Shown piece after piece: positions 1 through 5,587 of a DNA stretch of 7,986 nt. A program made the position numbers and the translations under genes. Location: the NCBI GenBank assembly GCA_021161765.1, contig JAGGZZ010000251.1, positions 1-7,986 on the forward strand, written 5' to 3'. Positions within the stretch are counted from its first letter, which is position 1; every line of letters begins with the position of its first letter. The notes below the pieces were generated by a model that was given only the letters and a program-made list of their open reading frames with translations, was not told the DNA's origin and did not search any database. The stretch is from Candidatus Methanophagales archaeon. GTDB taxonomy: Archaea; Halobacteriota; Syntropharchaeia; Alkanophagales; Methanospirareceae.

Positions 1-41
1 GACTTAAAGGAGGGGAATAAGAAGATAAAAGTAACACAACT

Positions 42-398
42 GTGGAAGTGGTTGATAGAGCAATAGAGCAGATTTTGTCCGCTATGCGAAAAATAGAATT
101 CCACGACAGGAACAGAGAACTAAAGGAAATACGGAACATACTTGAGCGCGAGCCATCGTTAATAACCTTCATTTACGGACCCATAAACAGCGGTAAGACC
201 GAACTGATAAGCAATGTTGTGAAACAATTGCCCGCCGAAGATTATGCAATTTTCCGCATAAATTTGGTCAAGAGGAATGTGCTTTTCGTTGACCCCACGC
301 GGAGGACGATAAGACCACAGTCGAGGCTGGATTTGCTCGCTATTCGTGAAATGGTGAAGGAGGCATACAAAAAGTATTTACTTCACCCGAATTTATAA
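42..398 (+). pseudogene. N-terminal fragment of an archaeal P-loop ATPase (AAA/ATPase_2 type)
   Basis: The 118-residue product carries a Walker A loop, GPINSGKT, at about residues 46-53. It is preceded by an N-R-E-L-K-E-I stretch typical of the archaeal ATPases that begin by recognising their own NTPase domain. From general knowledge, intact family members run to roughly 350-450 residues with Walker B, sensor and a C-terminal DNA-binding-like region. None of these is present here, and after about residue 80 the sequence no longer resembles the family to my eye. I therefore read it as a decayed or truncated copy. The start is a GTG at 42. A purine-rich AAAGGAGGGG sits at 6-15, too far upstream to be a good ribosome site for it. 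An ATG at 84 is the alternative start. The stop overlaps the TATA-like box of the next gene. A short standalone protein cannot be excluded. Confidence 0.55.
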
Positions 399-400
399 TT
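391..400 (+). promoter_or_regulatory. Candidate TATA box of the ferredoxin-AOR operon
   Basis: ATTTATAATT is centred about 23-25 bases before the ATG at 418. That is the usual archaeal TATA-to-start distance, so transcription would begin at or next to the start codon (a leaderless or near-leaderless mRNA). The box overlaps the stop codon of the ATPase fragment. Confidence 0.45.
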
Positions 401-417
401 ATTACTGGGGTACGGAT

Positions 418-831
418 ATGGCAAAAAAATTAGCGGCGCTGGATGTGAACAAATGCATTGGGTGTATGGAATGCATGTTTGCATGTTCGCGGAGGGTAGG
501 TAGAGGCGGGTTTGACAAGTCGGCGATAAGAGTGAGGTCTGCGGGTGGCATAGAGCGAGGTTTTGTAATCGTTGTCTGCCGCGCATGTGAGAATCCGCCG
601 TGCGCAAAAGTGTGCCCAACGGGTGCTTTAAGGGAGCGTAAAGGAGGAGGAGTGATATTGAACGAGGATAAGTGCATAGGCTGTGGTTTCTGTGCGCAAG
701 CTTGTATCATGGGCGCTATTTTCTGGGATAACGAGAAGAACAAGCCTATCGTGTGTAAATACTGCGGTGAATGCGCGGATTATTGCGTGCATAACGCCAT
801 TGGTATGGTTGAGGTTAAGGCTGGGGCGTAG
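418..831 (+). CDS. Four-cluster [4Fe-4S] ferredoxin, AOR electron partner (HycB-like)
   Basis: The 137-residue protein has sixteen cysteines in four groups: C13/16/19/23, C54/57/62/66, C86/89/92/96 and C113/116/119/123. Three groups are CX2CX2CX3C and one is CX2CX4CX3C followed by PTGA. This is the layout of HycB/DmsB-like iron-sulfur subunits that carry up to four [4Fe-4S] clusters along an electron wire. There is no signal peptide or membrane segment, so it should be cytoplasmic. It ends 16 bases before the AOR start at 848, and a Shine-Dalgarno site sits in the gap, so the two genes form one operon. The inferred role is to take electrons from the AOR tungsten centre to another carrier. The start ATG at 418 gives a conventional N-terminus just before the first cluster motif. 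I know of AOR-associated ferredoxins of this kind in archaea and bacteria but assign no symbol. Confidence 0.9.
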   Translation: MAKKLAALDVNKCIGCMECMFACSRRVGRGGFDKSAIRVRSAGGIERGFVIVVCRACENPPCAKVCPTGALRERKGGGVILNEDKCIGCGFCAQACIMGAIFWDNEKNKPIVCKYCGECADYCVHNAIGMVEVKAGA

Positions 832-833
832 CA

Positions 834-840
834 GGAGGGT
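834..840 (+). promoter_or_regulatory. Shine-Dalgarno site that sets the AOR start
   Basis: GGAGGGT lies seven bases before the ATG at 848 and only one base before the in-frame ATG at 842. The spacing favours 848. The open frame extends upstream to 683, but that part overlaps the ferredoxin gene and is not coding. Confidence 0.7.
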
Positions 841-847
841 AATGAAA

Positions 848-2608
848 ATGTTAACGAAAGCAAAAGATATGAACAGGGTTCTGTATATAGATTTAACGAA
901 AAAAGACAACAAAATAGAGGGCAGAGAGGATTTATTTGACGAATATTTGGGTGGTTCAGGCGTTGCGATAAAGCTTCTGGAGGAAGAATGTCCGAAGGGT
1001 ATAGACCCGCTAAGTGCGGGAAATCCGATAATTTTTGCCGTCGGTCCTCTTACTGCTCTATATCCCTCCGCTTCTAAAACCGTGGCGATGTTCAAATCGC
1101 CGTTAACCGGTAACCTTGGAGAAAGCCACACGGGTGGAAGAAGTGCGATGGCTATTAAGCTTGCAGGTTACGGGGCAATAGTCATCAAAGGTTCAAGTGA
1201 CATTCCAGTATATCTGGCAATACGCGGTGATGAAGTAAAGTTCAAGGACGCTTCTTCTATCTGGGGCATAGAAGCGGTAGCGGTGGGCAGGATTTTAAGA
1301 GAGGTGGAGCCCGGCGCAGGTGTAAGAACCATTATACGGATTGGAAGAGCAGGAGAAAAAATGGTGAGGTATGCCTGCGCGGTATGTGAAACCTATCGCC
1401 ATTTTGGGCGACTTGGTTTAGGTGCAGTGATGGGCTCGAAGAAACTGAAAGCCGTAGTTATATCCGCAGATAAGAGCATAGAGATACCAAAAGAGAAAAG
1501 GAAGGAATACAAGCTCGTTTACGATGAGATACAGGATGTTGTGGTTGAGACGGATGCGATGGAGAAATATCATGATTTAGGCACGGCAGGGAAGATTTAT
1601 GACTTGAATAAACTCGGTGGAATGGCATACAAGAATTTAGAATCCGCGAGTGCACCGGAAGAGATTGCGAGAGAATTTTCAGGAGAGAATATTGCCGGGA
1701 AGTATCTTTCGAGGCGAGTTTCATGTGCTCACTGCCCGGTGGGTTGTATTCATTTAGCATCGCTCAGAGAACTTTCAGAGCCCGGTTATTATTTCAAGAC
1801 CTCAATCATCCCTTACGATAACGAGACAATTTACGCACTTGGTTTTATGCTCGGGATGAACCGTGCGGAGGATTATCTGAGGCTGATTGATGCGGTTGAC
1901 CGGATTGGCATGGATGCGATAAGCACTGGAGTGACTTTAGCATGGGCGACGGAGGCGTATGAGCACGGGATAATAACAAAAGAGCATACCGGTGGTCTTG
2001 AGTTCCACTGGGGCGATGTCGCCATCTATTCCGAGGCAATAGAGAAGATAGTGGCAATGCCAAATGAATTCTATCGAAATATGGCTATGGGCTCTGAATA
2101 TGCATCCAGCGTTTACGGTGGGCAGGATTATGCACTTGCATTTGGTGGTAATGAGATGCCGGAATACCATACTGGAATTGCATGCTACTTAAACAATCTC
2201 ACGGGTGCAAGGCACAGCCATCTTGATTCCGCGGGATACGACCTCGACCAGAAGTTAATAGGGAAAGAATTCACGATTGAAGAAGTAGTGAGAGCGTTAT
2301 TAAAGGAGGAAGAATGGCGGCAAATACTATCAAGTCTCGTGGTGTGCTTCTTTGCGAGGAAAGTTTACACCGCAGAAAGGGTAATAAAGGCTCTGGATGC
2401 GATAGGGATAGAAAACTGGACGGAGGGAAAATTAGAAGACCTTGGGAGAGTTATTCATCGTGCTAAAATGGACTTCAAGTTCAGAGAAGGGTTTGACCTC
2501 GCAAAACTGCGCATACCGAAGCGGATTTTTGAGGTTCCGACACCGCATGGGTTATTAAAGGAGGAAGACGTGAGGAAAGCGATTGAGATATATGGTGAGA
2601 TGATTTAG
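848..2608 (+). CDS. Tungsten-dependent aldehyde:ferredoxin oxidoreductase (AOR family)
   Basis: The family oxidises aldehydes to carboxylic acids and reduces ferredoxin, using a tungsten bis-pterin and one [4Fe-4S] cluster. From the start at 848 the protein has 586 residues, close to the usual AOR length of about 600. The N-terminal pterin domain shows YLGGSG, SPLTGNLGES, TGGRSAMAIKLAGYGA and the block around RHFGRLGLGAVMGSKKLKAV. Cluster cysteines are C293, C296 and C300 (CAHCPVGC), with C500 as the distant fourth ligand. The first D-x-x-G-x-D pterin motif is present as DRIGMD (351-356). The second is altered: the residues before C500 read SSLVVC rather than DxxGLC. NETIYALG (325-332) and TGARHSHLDSAGY (452-464) cover the metal-site helices. 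It follows the four-cluster ferredoxin in an operon. The aldehyde substrate cannot be told from the sequence. An in-frame ATG at 869 is a weaker alternative start. Confidence 0.93.
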   Translation: MLTKAKDMNRVLYIDLTKKDNKIEGREDLFDEYLGGSGVAIKLLEEECPKGIDPLSAGNPIIFAVGPLTALYPSASKTVAMFKSPLTGNLGESHTGGRSAMAIKLAGYGAIVIKGSSDIPVYLAIRGDEVKFKDASSIWGIEAVAVGRILREVEPGAGVRTIIRIGRAGEKMVRYACAVCETYRHFGRLGLGAVMGSKKLKAVVISADKSIEIPKEKRKEYKLVYDEIQDVVVETDAMEKYHDLGTAGKIYDLNKLGGMAYKNLESASAPEEIAREFSGENIAGKYLSRRVSCAHCPVGCIHLASLRELSEPGYYFKTSIIPYDNETIYALGFMLGMNRAEDYLRLIDAVDRIGMDAISTGVTLAWATEAYEHGIITKEHTGGLEFHWGDVAIYSEAIEKIVAMPNEFYRNMAMGSEYASSVYGGQDYALAFGGNEMPEYHTGIACYLNNLTGARHSHLDSAGYDLDQKLIGKEFTIEEVVRALLKEEEWRQILSSLVVCFFARKVYTAERVIKALDAIGIENWTEGKLEDLGRVIHRAKMDFKFREGFDLAKLRIPKRIFEVPTPHGLLKEEDVRKAIEIYGEMI

Positions 2609-2667
2609 TCATTCCAGTAGTAAATTGCAATTGATAAACCACGAGAACTCACAAGAAACCTTTTCTT

Positions 2668-2693
2668 TCAAACTTTAGGAAAGTTTAATCAAA
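2668..2693. repeat. Palindromic repeat, copy A
   Basis: TCAAACTTT is followed by AGG and then AAAGTTTAATCAAA. The 7-base arms AAACTTT/AAAGTTT are perfect complements around a 3-base centre. The same flanks in the same orientation recur at 3493-3524 with longer arms; this copy lacks about six central bases. It lies between the AOR gene (plus) and the receiver-domain remnant (minus), and it creates the stop codon that ends that remnant's frame. It could be a bidirectional terminator hairpin or a small dispersed palindromic element. Confidence 0.6.
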
Positions 2694-2767
2694 ATTTGCG
2701 CAACGGTGTCTAATACATCCGGCTCATCATCAACAATCATCACGGTTTTAGTTTCGACCTTTGTCAC
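2675..2767 (-). pseudogene. N-terminal fragment of a response-regulator receiver (CheY-like) domain
   Basis: The minus strand encodes TVMIVDDEPDVLDTVAQIL, the first beta strand, the acidic pair (DD) and first helix of a receiver domain. It then runs into the palindromic repeat and stops as IKLS. The downstream parts of the domain, including the phosphorylated aspartate, the conserved Thr/Ser and the Lys, are absent. The frame is open from about 2809. A GTG at 2767 and an ATG at 2740 are possible starts, with no good Shine-Dalgarno site. I read it as the surviving start of a gene cut at the repeat, most likely by insertion or deletion there. It cannot be a working receiver. Confidence 0.7.
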
Positions 2768-2844
2768 CTTTAGTTCCGTTTTAATTTTTAATTTTTTATC
2801 CTTTATCTTTCACAGCAGCAGCTACAAATTGAAGTGGTCCCTTT

Positions 2845-2988
2845 TTACCTATTATTAGGGCTGTTGATAACAATCAGTTTCGTGTTTTTCGATACTGCGG
2901 ATTCAAGCGATGCGTAGTTTATTTCTTCTTCCACTCGCTTCACCCATTTCGGGTTTCCACCCGCTAATTTCACTGCGGATTTAATTTT
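2845..2988 (-). pseudogene. Internal fragment of a class I/II PLP aminotransferase
   Basis: The open minus-strand frame of 47 codons reads SAVKLAGGNPKWV, then a short linker, then LESAVSKNTKLIVINSPNN, followed by a non-matching Arg and a stop. This corresponds to the part of aspartate/aromatic-type aminotransferases just before and into the conserved PNNPTG motif. There is no start codon with a ribosome site, no N-terminal region and no PLP-lysine region. It is bounded on the other side by a stop codon at 2989-2991 and by the transposase remnant eight bases further on. It is a relic of a larger gene, not a functional protein. Confidence 0.7.
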
Positions 2989-2995
2989 TTAGATG

Positions 2996-3364
2996 CTATA
3001 TGATGCACAAAATTGACTTCCAGTGGAGACCGATGTTGGCAAATAAAAAAGGACACTGGGCGATATTTCTCGAAATCATAAAGATAAGAGGACAGCCACC
3101 CCTTAAATCGGCGCATTTAATGAATATCTCCCTATAATGCTCTTCGGCTATCTCGTCACTGCTCTCGTCCTCAAATAACAAGAGCGCGATATGCGACCGA
3201 ACGGCATCAAGCGAGGTACCTGGGAAATTTCGGATATTCCACTGATTTCTGAGCTCTTTGAAGAAATTTTCTATTCTCCATCGCTTTGAATACCGCTTTG
3301 GAACGTCTATGGTGCCGAGCGTCTTGTTATTCGTGAGCACGTTTATACCACGGTCTCTATTTAT
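2996..3364 (-). pseudogene. C-terminal remnant of an IS4-like DDE transposase
   Basis: The open frame continues upstream through the antisense of the tRNA gene, but transposase-like sequence begins only near 3364, with RDRGINVLTNNKTLG. YSKRWRIENFFKELR (about 3292-3248) matches the IS4-family Y-(2)-R-(3)-E-(6)-K signature, with Arg in place of the last Lys; its Glu, at 3269-3271, would be the third catalytic acid of the DDE triad. LDAVRSHIALLLF follows, as in IS4-group C-termini, and after it the sequence stops resembling a transposase. The N-terminal two-thirds, with both catalytic Asp residues, is missing. No terminal inverted repeats can be assigned with confidence. It is an inactive relic of an insertion sequence between the aminotransferase scrap and tRNA-Pro. 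Confidence 0.75.
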
Positions 3365-3390
3365 ATGGCATGAAATCAAACGAATTTTTA

Positions 3391-3402
3391 TTGAATATAT
3401 AC
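3391..3402 (+). promoter_or_regulatory. Candidate TATA box of tRNA-Pro
   Basis: TTGAATATATAC lies 17-28 bases before the mature tRNA 5' end. A second TATA-like site, TATTTATATGG at 3358-3368, would give a leader of about 30 bases and is equally possible. Confidence 0.35.
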
Positions 3403-3418
3403 TAATTAAAGAGAAGCG

Positions 3419-3492
3419 GGGGCAGTAGGGTAGCCAGGTTATCCTCGTGGCTTTGGGAGCCATGGACCCCAGTTCAAATCTGGGCTGCCCCA
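3419..3492 (+). tRNA. tRNA-Pro (anticodon UGG)
   Basis: The 74-base sequence folds into a standard cloverleaf. The acceptor stem is GGGGCAG (3419-3425) with CTGCCCC (3485-3491), discriminator A at 3492. The D stem is GGGT/ATCC (3428-3431, 3441-3444). The anticodon stem is GTGGC/GCCAT with loop TTTGGGA, placing TGG at 3454-3456. The T stem is CCCAG/CTGGG around the loop TTCAAAT. The CCA end is not encoded, as is common in archaea. There is no intron in the anticodon loop. The palindromic repeat copy B starts on the very next base and may serve as the terminator. Confidence 0.96.
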
Positions 3493-3524
3493 TCAAACTT
3501 TCTTTAAAAGAAAGTTTAATCAAA
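3493..3524. repeat. Palindromic repeat, copy B (possible bidirectional terminator)
   Basis: The arms AAACTTTCTTT (3495-3505) and AAAGAAAGTTT (3507-3517) are perfect complements around one base. The outer flanks TC and AATCAAA match copy A at 2668-2693 in the same orientation. It lies between the 3' ends of tRNA-Pro (plus) and the NIL-ferredoxin gene (minus), a position that suits a terminator for both. Both copies sit between converging coding sequences, which supports that role. Confidence 0.65.
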
Positions 3525-3564
3525 GAATCTTCTATAGGGCGTGGGAAGAGAAGATCAAGTCTCT

Positions 3565-3960
3565 TCATTCTACACATGCTAAAGCTAAAGCACCAAGAGG
3601 ACATGCTTTTACGCATATCTCACACCGAACGCATTTCTCCTCTTCCATACATATATTCCACGAAGAATCGAACTTGAACACACCGGTTGGACAGACAGAA
3701 ATGCAAGCACCACAGTGGACACATCGCTCTTCATCCCATGCAATCAGCTTCACTAATCTCTTTACTTCCACCCCTTTCTGCCTGAAAAGCTCCGCAACAC
3801 GTTCAACTTTATCGTCCGGAACGTCAATAATGAGGTCGGCTCGCACGGCATCCACGTTCGCCCGGTCTATGTTTATTTTCGCACCTGTTTCTAAGATCAC
3901 CTCAGCGGTATACGGCGTTTCATGCAAACGTGACGAGAACCTCTCCAATAGCAGCTTCAT
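3565..3960 (-). CDS. NIL-domain ferredoxin with two [4Fe-4S] clusters (HcyS-B-like)
   Basis: The protein has 131 residues. Residues 1 to about 72 form a NIL domain, the small alpha/beta fold also found on methionine ABC-transporter ATPases. Residues 80-120 hold two CX2CX2CX3CP ferredoxin motifs (C80/83/86/90 and C110/113/116/120). This exact architecture and length match the NIL/ferredoxin partner of the COG1900 (DUF39) protein that methanogens use to make homocysteine from aspartate semialdehyde, studied in Methanosarcina. That partner gene is not in the window, so the role is by family resemblance. A generic electron carrier with a NIL domain is the alternative. The ATG at 3960 opens the NIL fold directly. 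It is transcribed divergently from the ubiquitin-like gene, from a TATA box near 4008, and converges on tRNA-Pro. Confidence 0.85.
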   Translation of the reverse strand: MKLLLERFSSRLHETPYTAEVILETGAKINIDRANVDAVRADLIIDVPDDKVERVAELFRQKGVEVKRLVKLIAWDEERCVHCGACISVCPTGVFKFDSSWNICMEEEKCVRCEICVKACPLGALALACVE

Positions 3961-4003
3961 AATGTTCTTATATCCTATTCTTCACTTATATCATATTTTT
4001 CAT

Positions 4004-4014
4004 GTATATAAACT
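4004..4014 (-). promoter_or_regulatory. Candidate TATA box of the NIL-ferredoxin gene
   Basis: On the minus strand AGTTTATATAC fits the archaeal TATA consensus. It would place the transcription start near 3982, giving a leader of about 20 bases before the ATG at 3960. Other AT-rich TATA-like words lie at 3985-3998 and 3963-3974, so the choice is tentative. Confidence 0.45.
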
Positions 4015-4113
4015 AAAGATGATTTCAAGAAAAAATAAATTATAGACACAGATACACAGACAAAACAAACTGCAAAGTGCAAAATTTGTGTAATCTGGTG
4101 GTTATTTTTCGGA

Positions 4114-4344
4114 ATGATTGTAAACGTGAAAATTGTTGCAGATAAGGAAAAAGAAGAAGAGCGAAGGATAGAAGTCCCGGGTGGAGATACATACGAGAAC
4201 ATATTAGAAAAGTTGGGAATAAATCCCGTGGAGGTAATTGTCCTTCGTGAGGGTAAGCCCGTGCCCGAGGATGAGAAAGTAGGGGTCAGTAAGAATAAAG
4301 AAGAAATAACGATAACTATTGCCCAAATTGTCTCAAGTGGATGA
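4114..4344 (+). CDS. Ubiquitin-like sulfur-carrier/modifier protein (ThiS/MoaD/SAMP type)
   Basis: The 76-residue protein fits the beta-grasp fold. It has two N-terminal strands (IVNVKIVAD, ERRIEVPGG), a helix (YENILEKLG), the block PVEVIVLREGKPVPEDEKV seen in archaeal ThiS/Urm1-like proteins, and a final strand ITITIAQIVSSG. Such proteins are adenylated by an E1-like enzyme at a C-terminal Gly-Gly. They then carry sulfur as a thiocarboxylate for tRNA thiolation, thiamin or molybdopterin (here perhaps tungstopterin), or are joined to target lysines. Here the tail is Ser-Ser-Gly: the penultimate Gly is Ser (AGT, one transition from GGT). No E1 gene is in the window. GGTGG at 4097-4101 is a weak, distant ribosome site. 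The gene converges on the SRP RNA, whose 3' end is about eight bases away. Confidence 0.8.
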   Translation: MIVNVKIVADKEKEEERRIEVPGGDTYENILEKLGINPVEVIVLREGKPVPEDEKVGVSKNKEEITITIAQIVSSG

Positions 4345-4352
4345 GATATTAG

Positions 4353-4671
4353 TTGTGCGGGCACGCTCTCGGTCGACACTTTCGCTACCAGCCAGACCCC
4401 CAACGTCTTTCTCCACACCGCTACCCTGCGAGCGCCAACCGTCCACAGTGAGTCTGCTCCCTTCCGGGCCTGAACCGGTATCCATGACAGAGGCATGACA
4501 ACAAACCCTCCAGTTCGCCACCATACCACCGTTGACCCCGCAGGACGGTGCTTCTTCGTAGGACTTCGAGCTGAAACTGGGAACTACGGTGCCTTCTTCG
4601 AGCTTCGCCTCTCGCATATCGGCGATTTCGAGTTGCAGAGGACGCCTAACCCTCCAGACTAGCCCGCACAA
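4353..4671 (-). ncRNA. ffs: Archaeal signal recognition particle RNA (7S RNA)
   Basis: This is the RNA scaffold of the signal recognition particle, which binds SRP19 and SRP54 and targets nascent membrane and secreted proteins. Read on the minus strand, the ends TTGTGCGGGC (4671-4662) and GCCCGCACAA (4362-4353) pair perfectly as helix 1. The Alu part carries GGGCTAG and AATCGCCGATATGCGAGAGG, as in other archaeal 7S RNAs. A helix-6-like hairpin pairs CACCGT (4550-4545) with ACGGTG (4532-4527). Helix 8 shows the near-universal GGCCCGGAAGGGAGCAGAC (4470-4452) with its GGAA tetraloop at 4465-4462. The length of about 319 nt is normal for archaea. One deviation: the usual TGTAA of the Alu U-turn reads TGCAA. 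Open frames running through this region are not real genes. Confidence 0.93.
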
Positions 4672-4685
4672 ATATATATTTGTTT

Positions 4686-4700
4686 GGAATATAAATAAGC
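4686..4700 (-). promoter_or_regulatory. TATA box of the SRP RNA gene
   Basis: GCTTATTTATATTCC on the minus strand is centred about 22-26 bases before the RNA 5' end at roughly 4668-4671. It starts 12 bases after the stop codon of the CBS-domain gene, so the SRP RNA has its own promoter and does not depend on that gene. Confidence 0.65.
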
Positions 4701-4711
4701 TTTCTTTCTTG

Positions 4712-5575
4712 TTATGGACGGGTTCTTTTAAAAGGTAATCGCATCCCTTTTCCCGTGCCATGCCCATGCCGGTAGTCGCGGAACGTAAAAGCACCTGATG
4801 TGAAACTGGTTACCGATTGGAGTTTCCTCCCGTAGGTAACATGCCGGATTTTTCTTAAAATCGTTTCCAATTGCTTTCTATGTTCCTCTATTAAAATTTT
4901 CTCTTCGCCTTCACCTTTAACATCGTGATAGAGCTGCGTCATGTCGTCAAATACATCTTTCAGCTCCCTGTCGTCCACGTAATAGCTCACGAGTTTGCTC
5001 AGCTCTTCGTACACTTCTTTTAGCCTTTCCTTGTAGCGCTCCATCTCATTTTTTGCAAGGAATACTTCTCCGTCGCTTAATGAGCGTTCAAGCCGGTCAA
5101 ACGTCCATCCACTTGCTAAAACTCGTACCTCGGGATAGAATCTCTTTACATACTCGGGCTTTCGGGTCAATATGTTTCTAACGCTTATAATGCCGATAAG
5201 CACGCCATTTTCGACCACGGGCAGCCGTTTTATGTTCTCCGTGGAGGCAAGTTCACATGCTTCCTCCACTGTCGCTTCCGGTTTGATGGTGACCAGAGGG
5301 CAAGACATTATCTCTTTTGCTTTTACCTCACTCCCCCTTCTCCCCCTGTACTTTAACAGAACTTTCAATGCGATGTCACGCTCGGTGATAATTCCCGCGG
5401 GTTCGCCTTTTGAGGTTATAACTACACTGCCCACCTCCAGATCCGCCATGTCCTTCGCTATTTTGATAACCCCTGTATCTCCCTCTTCGGTGATAATCGG
5501 CGTGCTCATTATGTCACGAACTTTCATCTTTCGCTTTTCTCCTCCTTCTGCCTCTGCCTCTCCCTCCGCGCTCAT
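4712..5575 (-). CDS. Two-CBS-domain protein with helical C-terminal region
   Basis: The 287-residue cytoplasmic protein has a tandem CBS pair (Bateman module) at about residues 17-137, a fold that usually binds AMP, ATP or other adenosyl ligands. Each half begins with a V-x-D-I-M-S or A-K-E-I-M-S motif. The ligand motifs are GIITERD (61-67) and GIISVRN (128-134), the second with Asn for Asp. Residues about 145-250 are charged and helical, probably coiled; the last 35 are basic and Gly-rich. The target is unknown. The start is uncertain. The ATG at 5575 adds a Glu/Ala/Gly-rich lead of 16 residues whose codons are mostly purine. The ATG at 5527 (MKVRDIMS) is a more typical CBS start, with GGAGGAG at 5545-5539 eleven bases before it. 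The stop is 12 bases from the SRP RNA promoter. Confidence 0.85.
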   Translation of the reverse strand: MSAEGEAEAEGGEKRKMKVRDIMSTPIITEEGDTGVIKIAKDMADLEVGSVVITSKGEPAGIITERDIALKVLLKYRGRRGSEVKAKEIMSCPLVTIKPEATVEEACELASTENIKRLPVVENGVLIGIISVRNILTRKPEYVKRFYPEVRVLASGWTFDRLERSLSDGEVFLAKNEMERYKERLKEVYEELSKLVSYYVDDRELKDVFDDMTQLYHDVKGEGEEKILIEEHRKQLETILRKIRHVTYGRKLQSVTSFTSGAFTFRDYRHGHGTGKGMRLPFKRTRP

Positions 5576-5587
5576 CTACATTATCCT

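Larger units (their letters stand above)
2609..2995. other. Degraded region downstream of the AOR gene
   Basis: This 387-base stretch has no intact gene. It holds one palindromic repeat copy and two minus-strand gene remnants (receiver domain and aminotransferase), annotated separately. A third minus-strand piece, roughly 2797-2841, reads GPLQFVAAAVKDKG before a stop and may be another scrap of a coding region, but I cannot assign it. Bases 2609-2667 show nothing I recognise. Confidence 0.6.

Noticed and set aside
683..847. Upstream extension of the AOR open frame to 683
   Set aside because: It overlaps the well-supported ferredoxin gene in another frame and shows no AOR-like sequence; the ribosome site at 834-840 sets the start at 848.
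402..1131. Minus-strand frames opposite the ferredoxin and AOR genes
   Set aside because: They are antisense shadows of genes with clear cysteine motifs and ribosome sites on the plus strand.
3480..3524. tRNA-Pro 3' end plus repeat as an integrase attachment site (attL/attR pair with copy A)
   Set aside because: Copy A at 2668 is not preceded by any tRNA 3'-end sequence, and no integrase gene is visible, so the direct repeats do not have the form of an att pair.
4041..4070. Short ACACAGA-type repeats in the divergent intergenic region
   Set aside because: Only two imperfect short copies (GACACAGA, TACACAGA); too little to call an operator or repeat array.
4333..4794. 153-codon minus-strand open frame, and the 184-codon frame at 3975-4529
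   Set aside because: Both run through the SRP RNA, whose structure and conserved core explain the sequence; the translations resemble no protein family.
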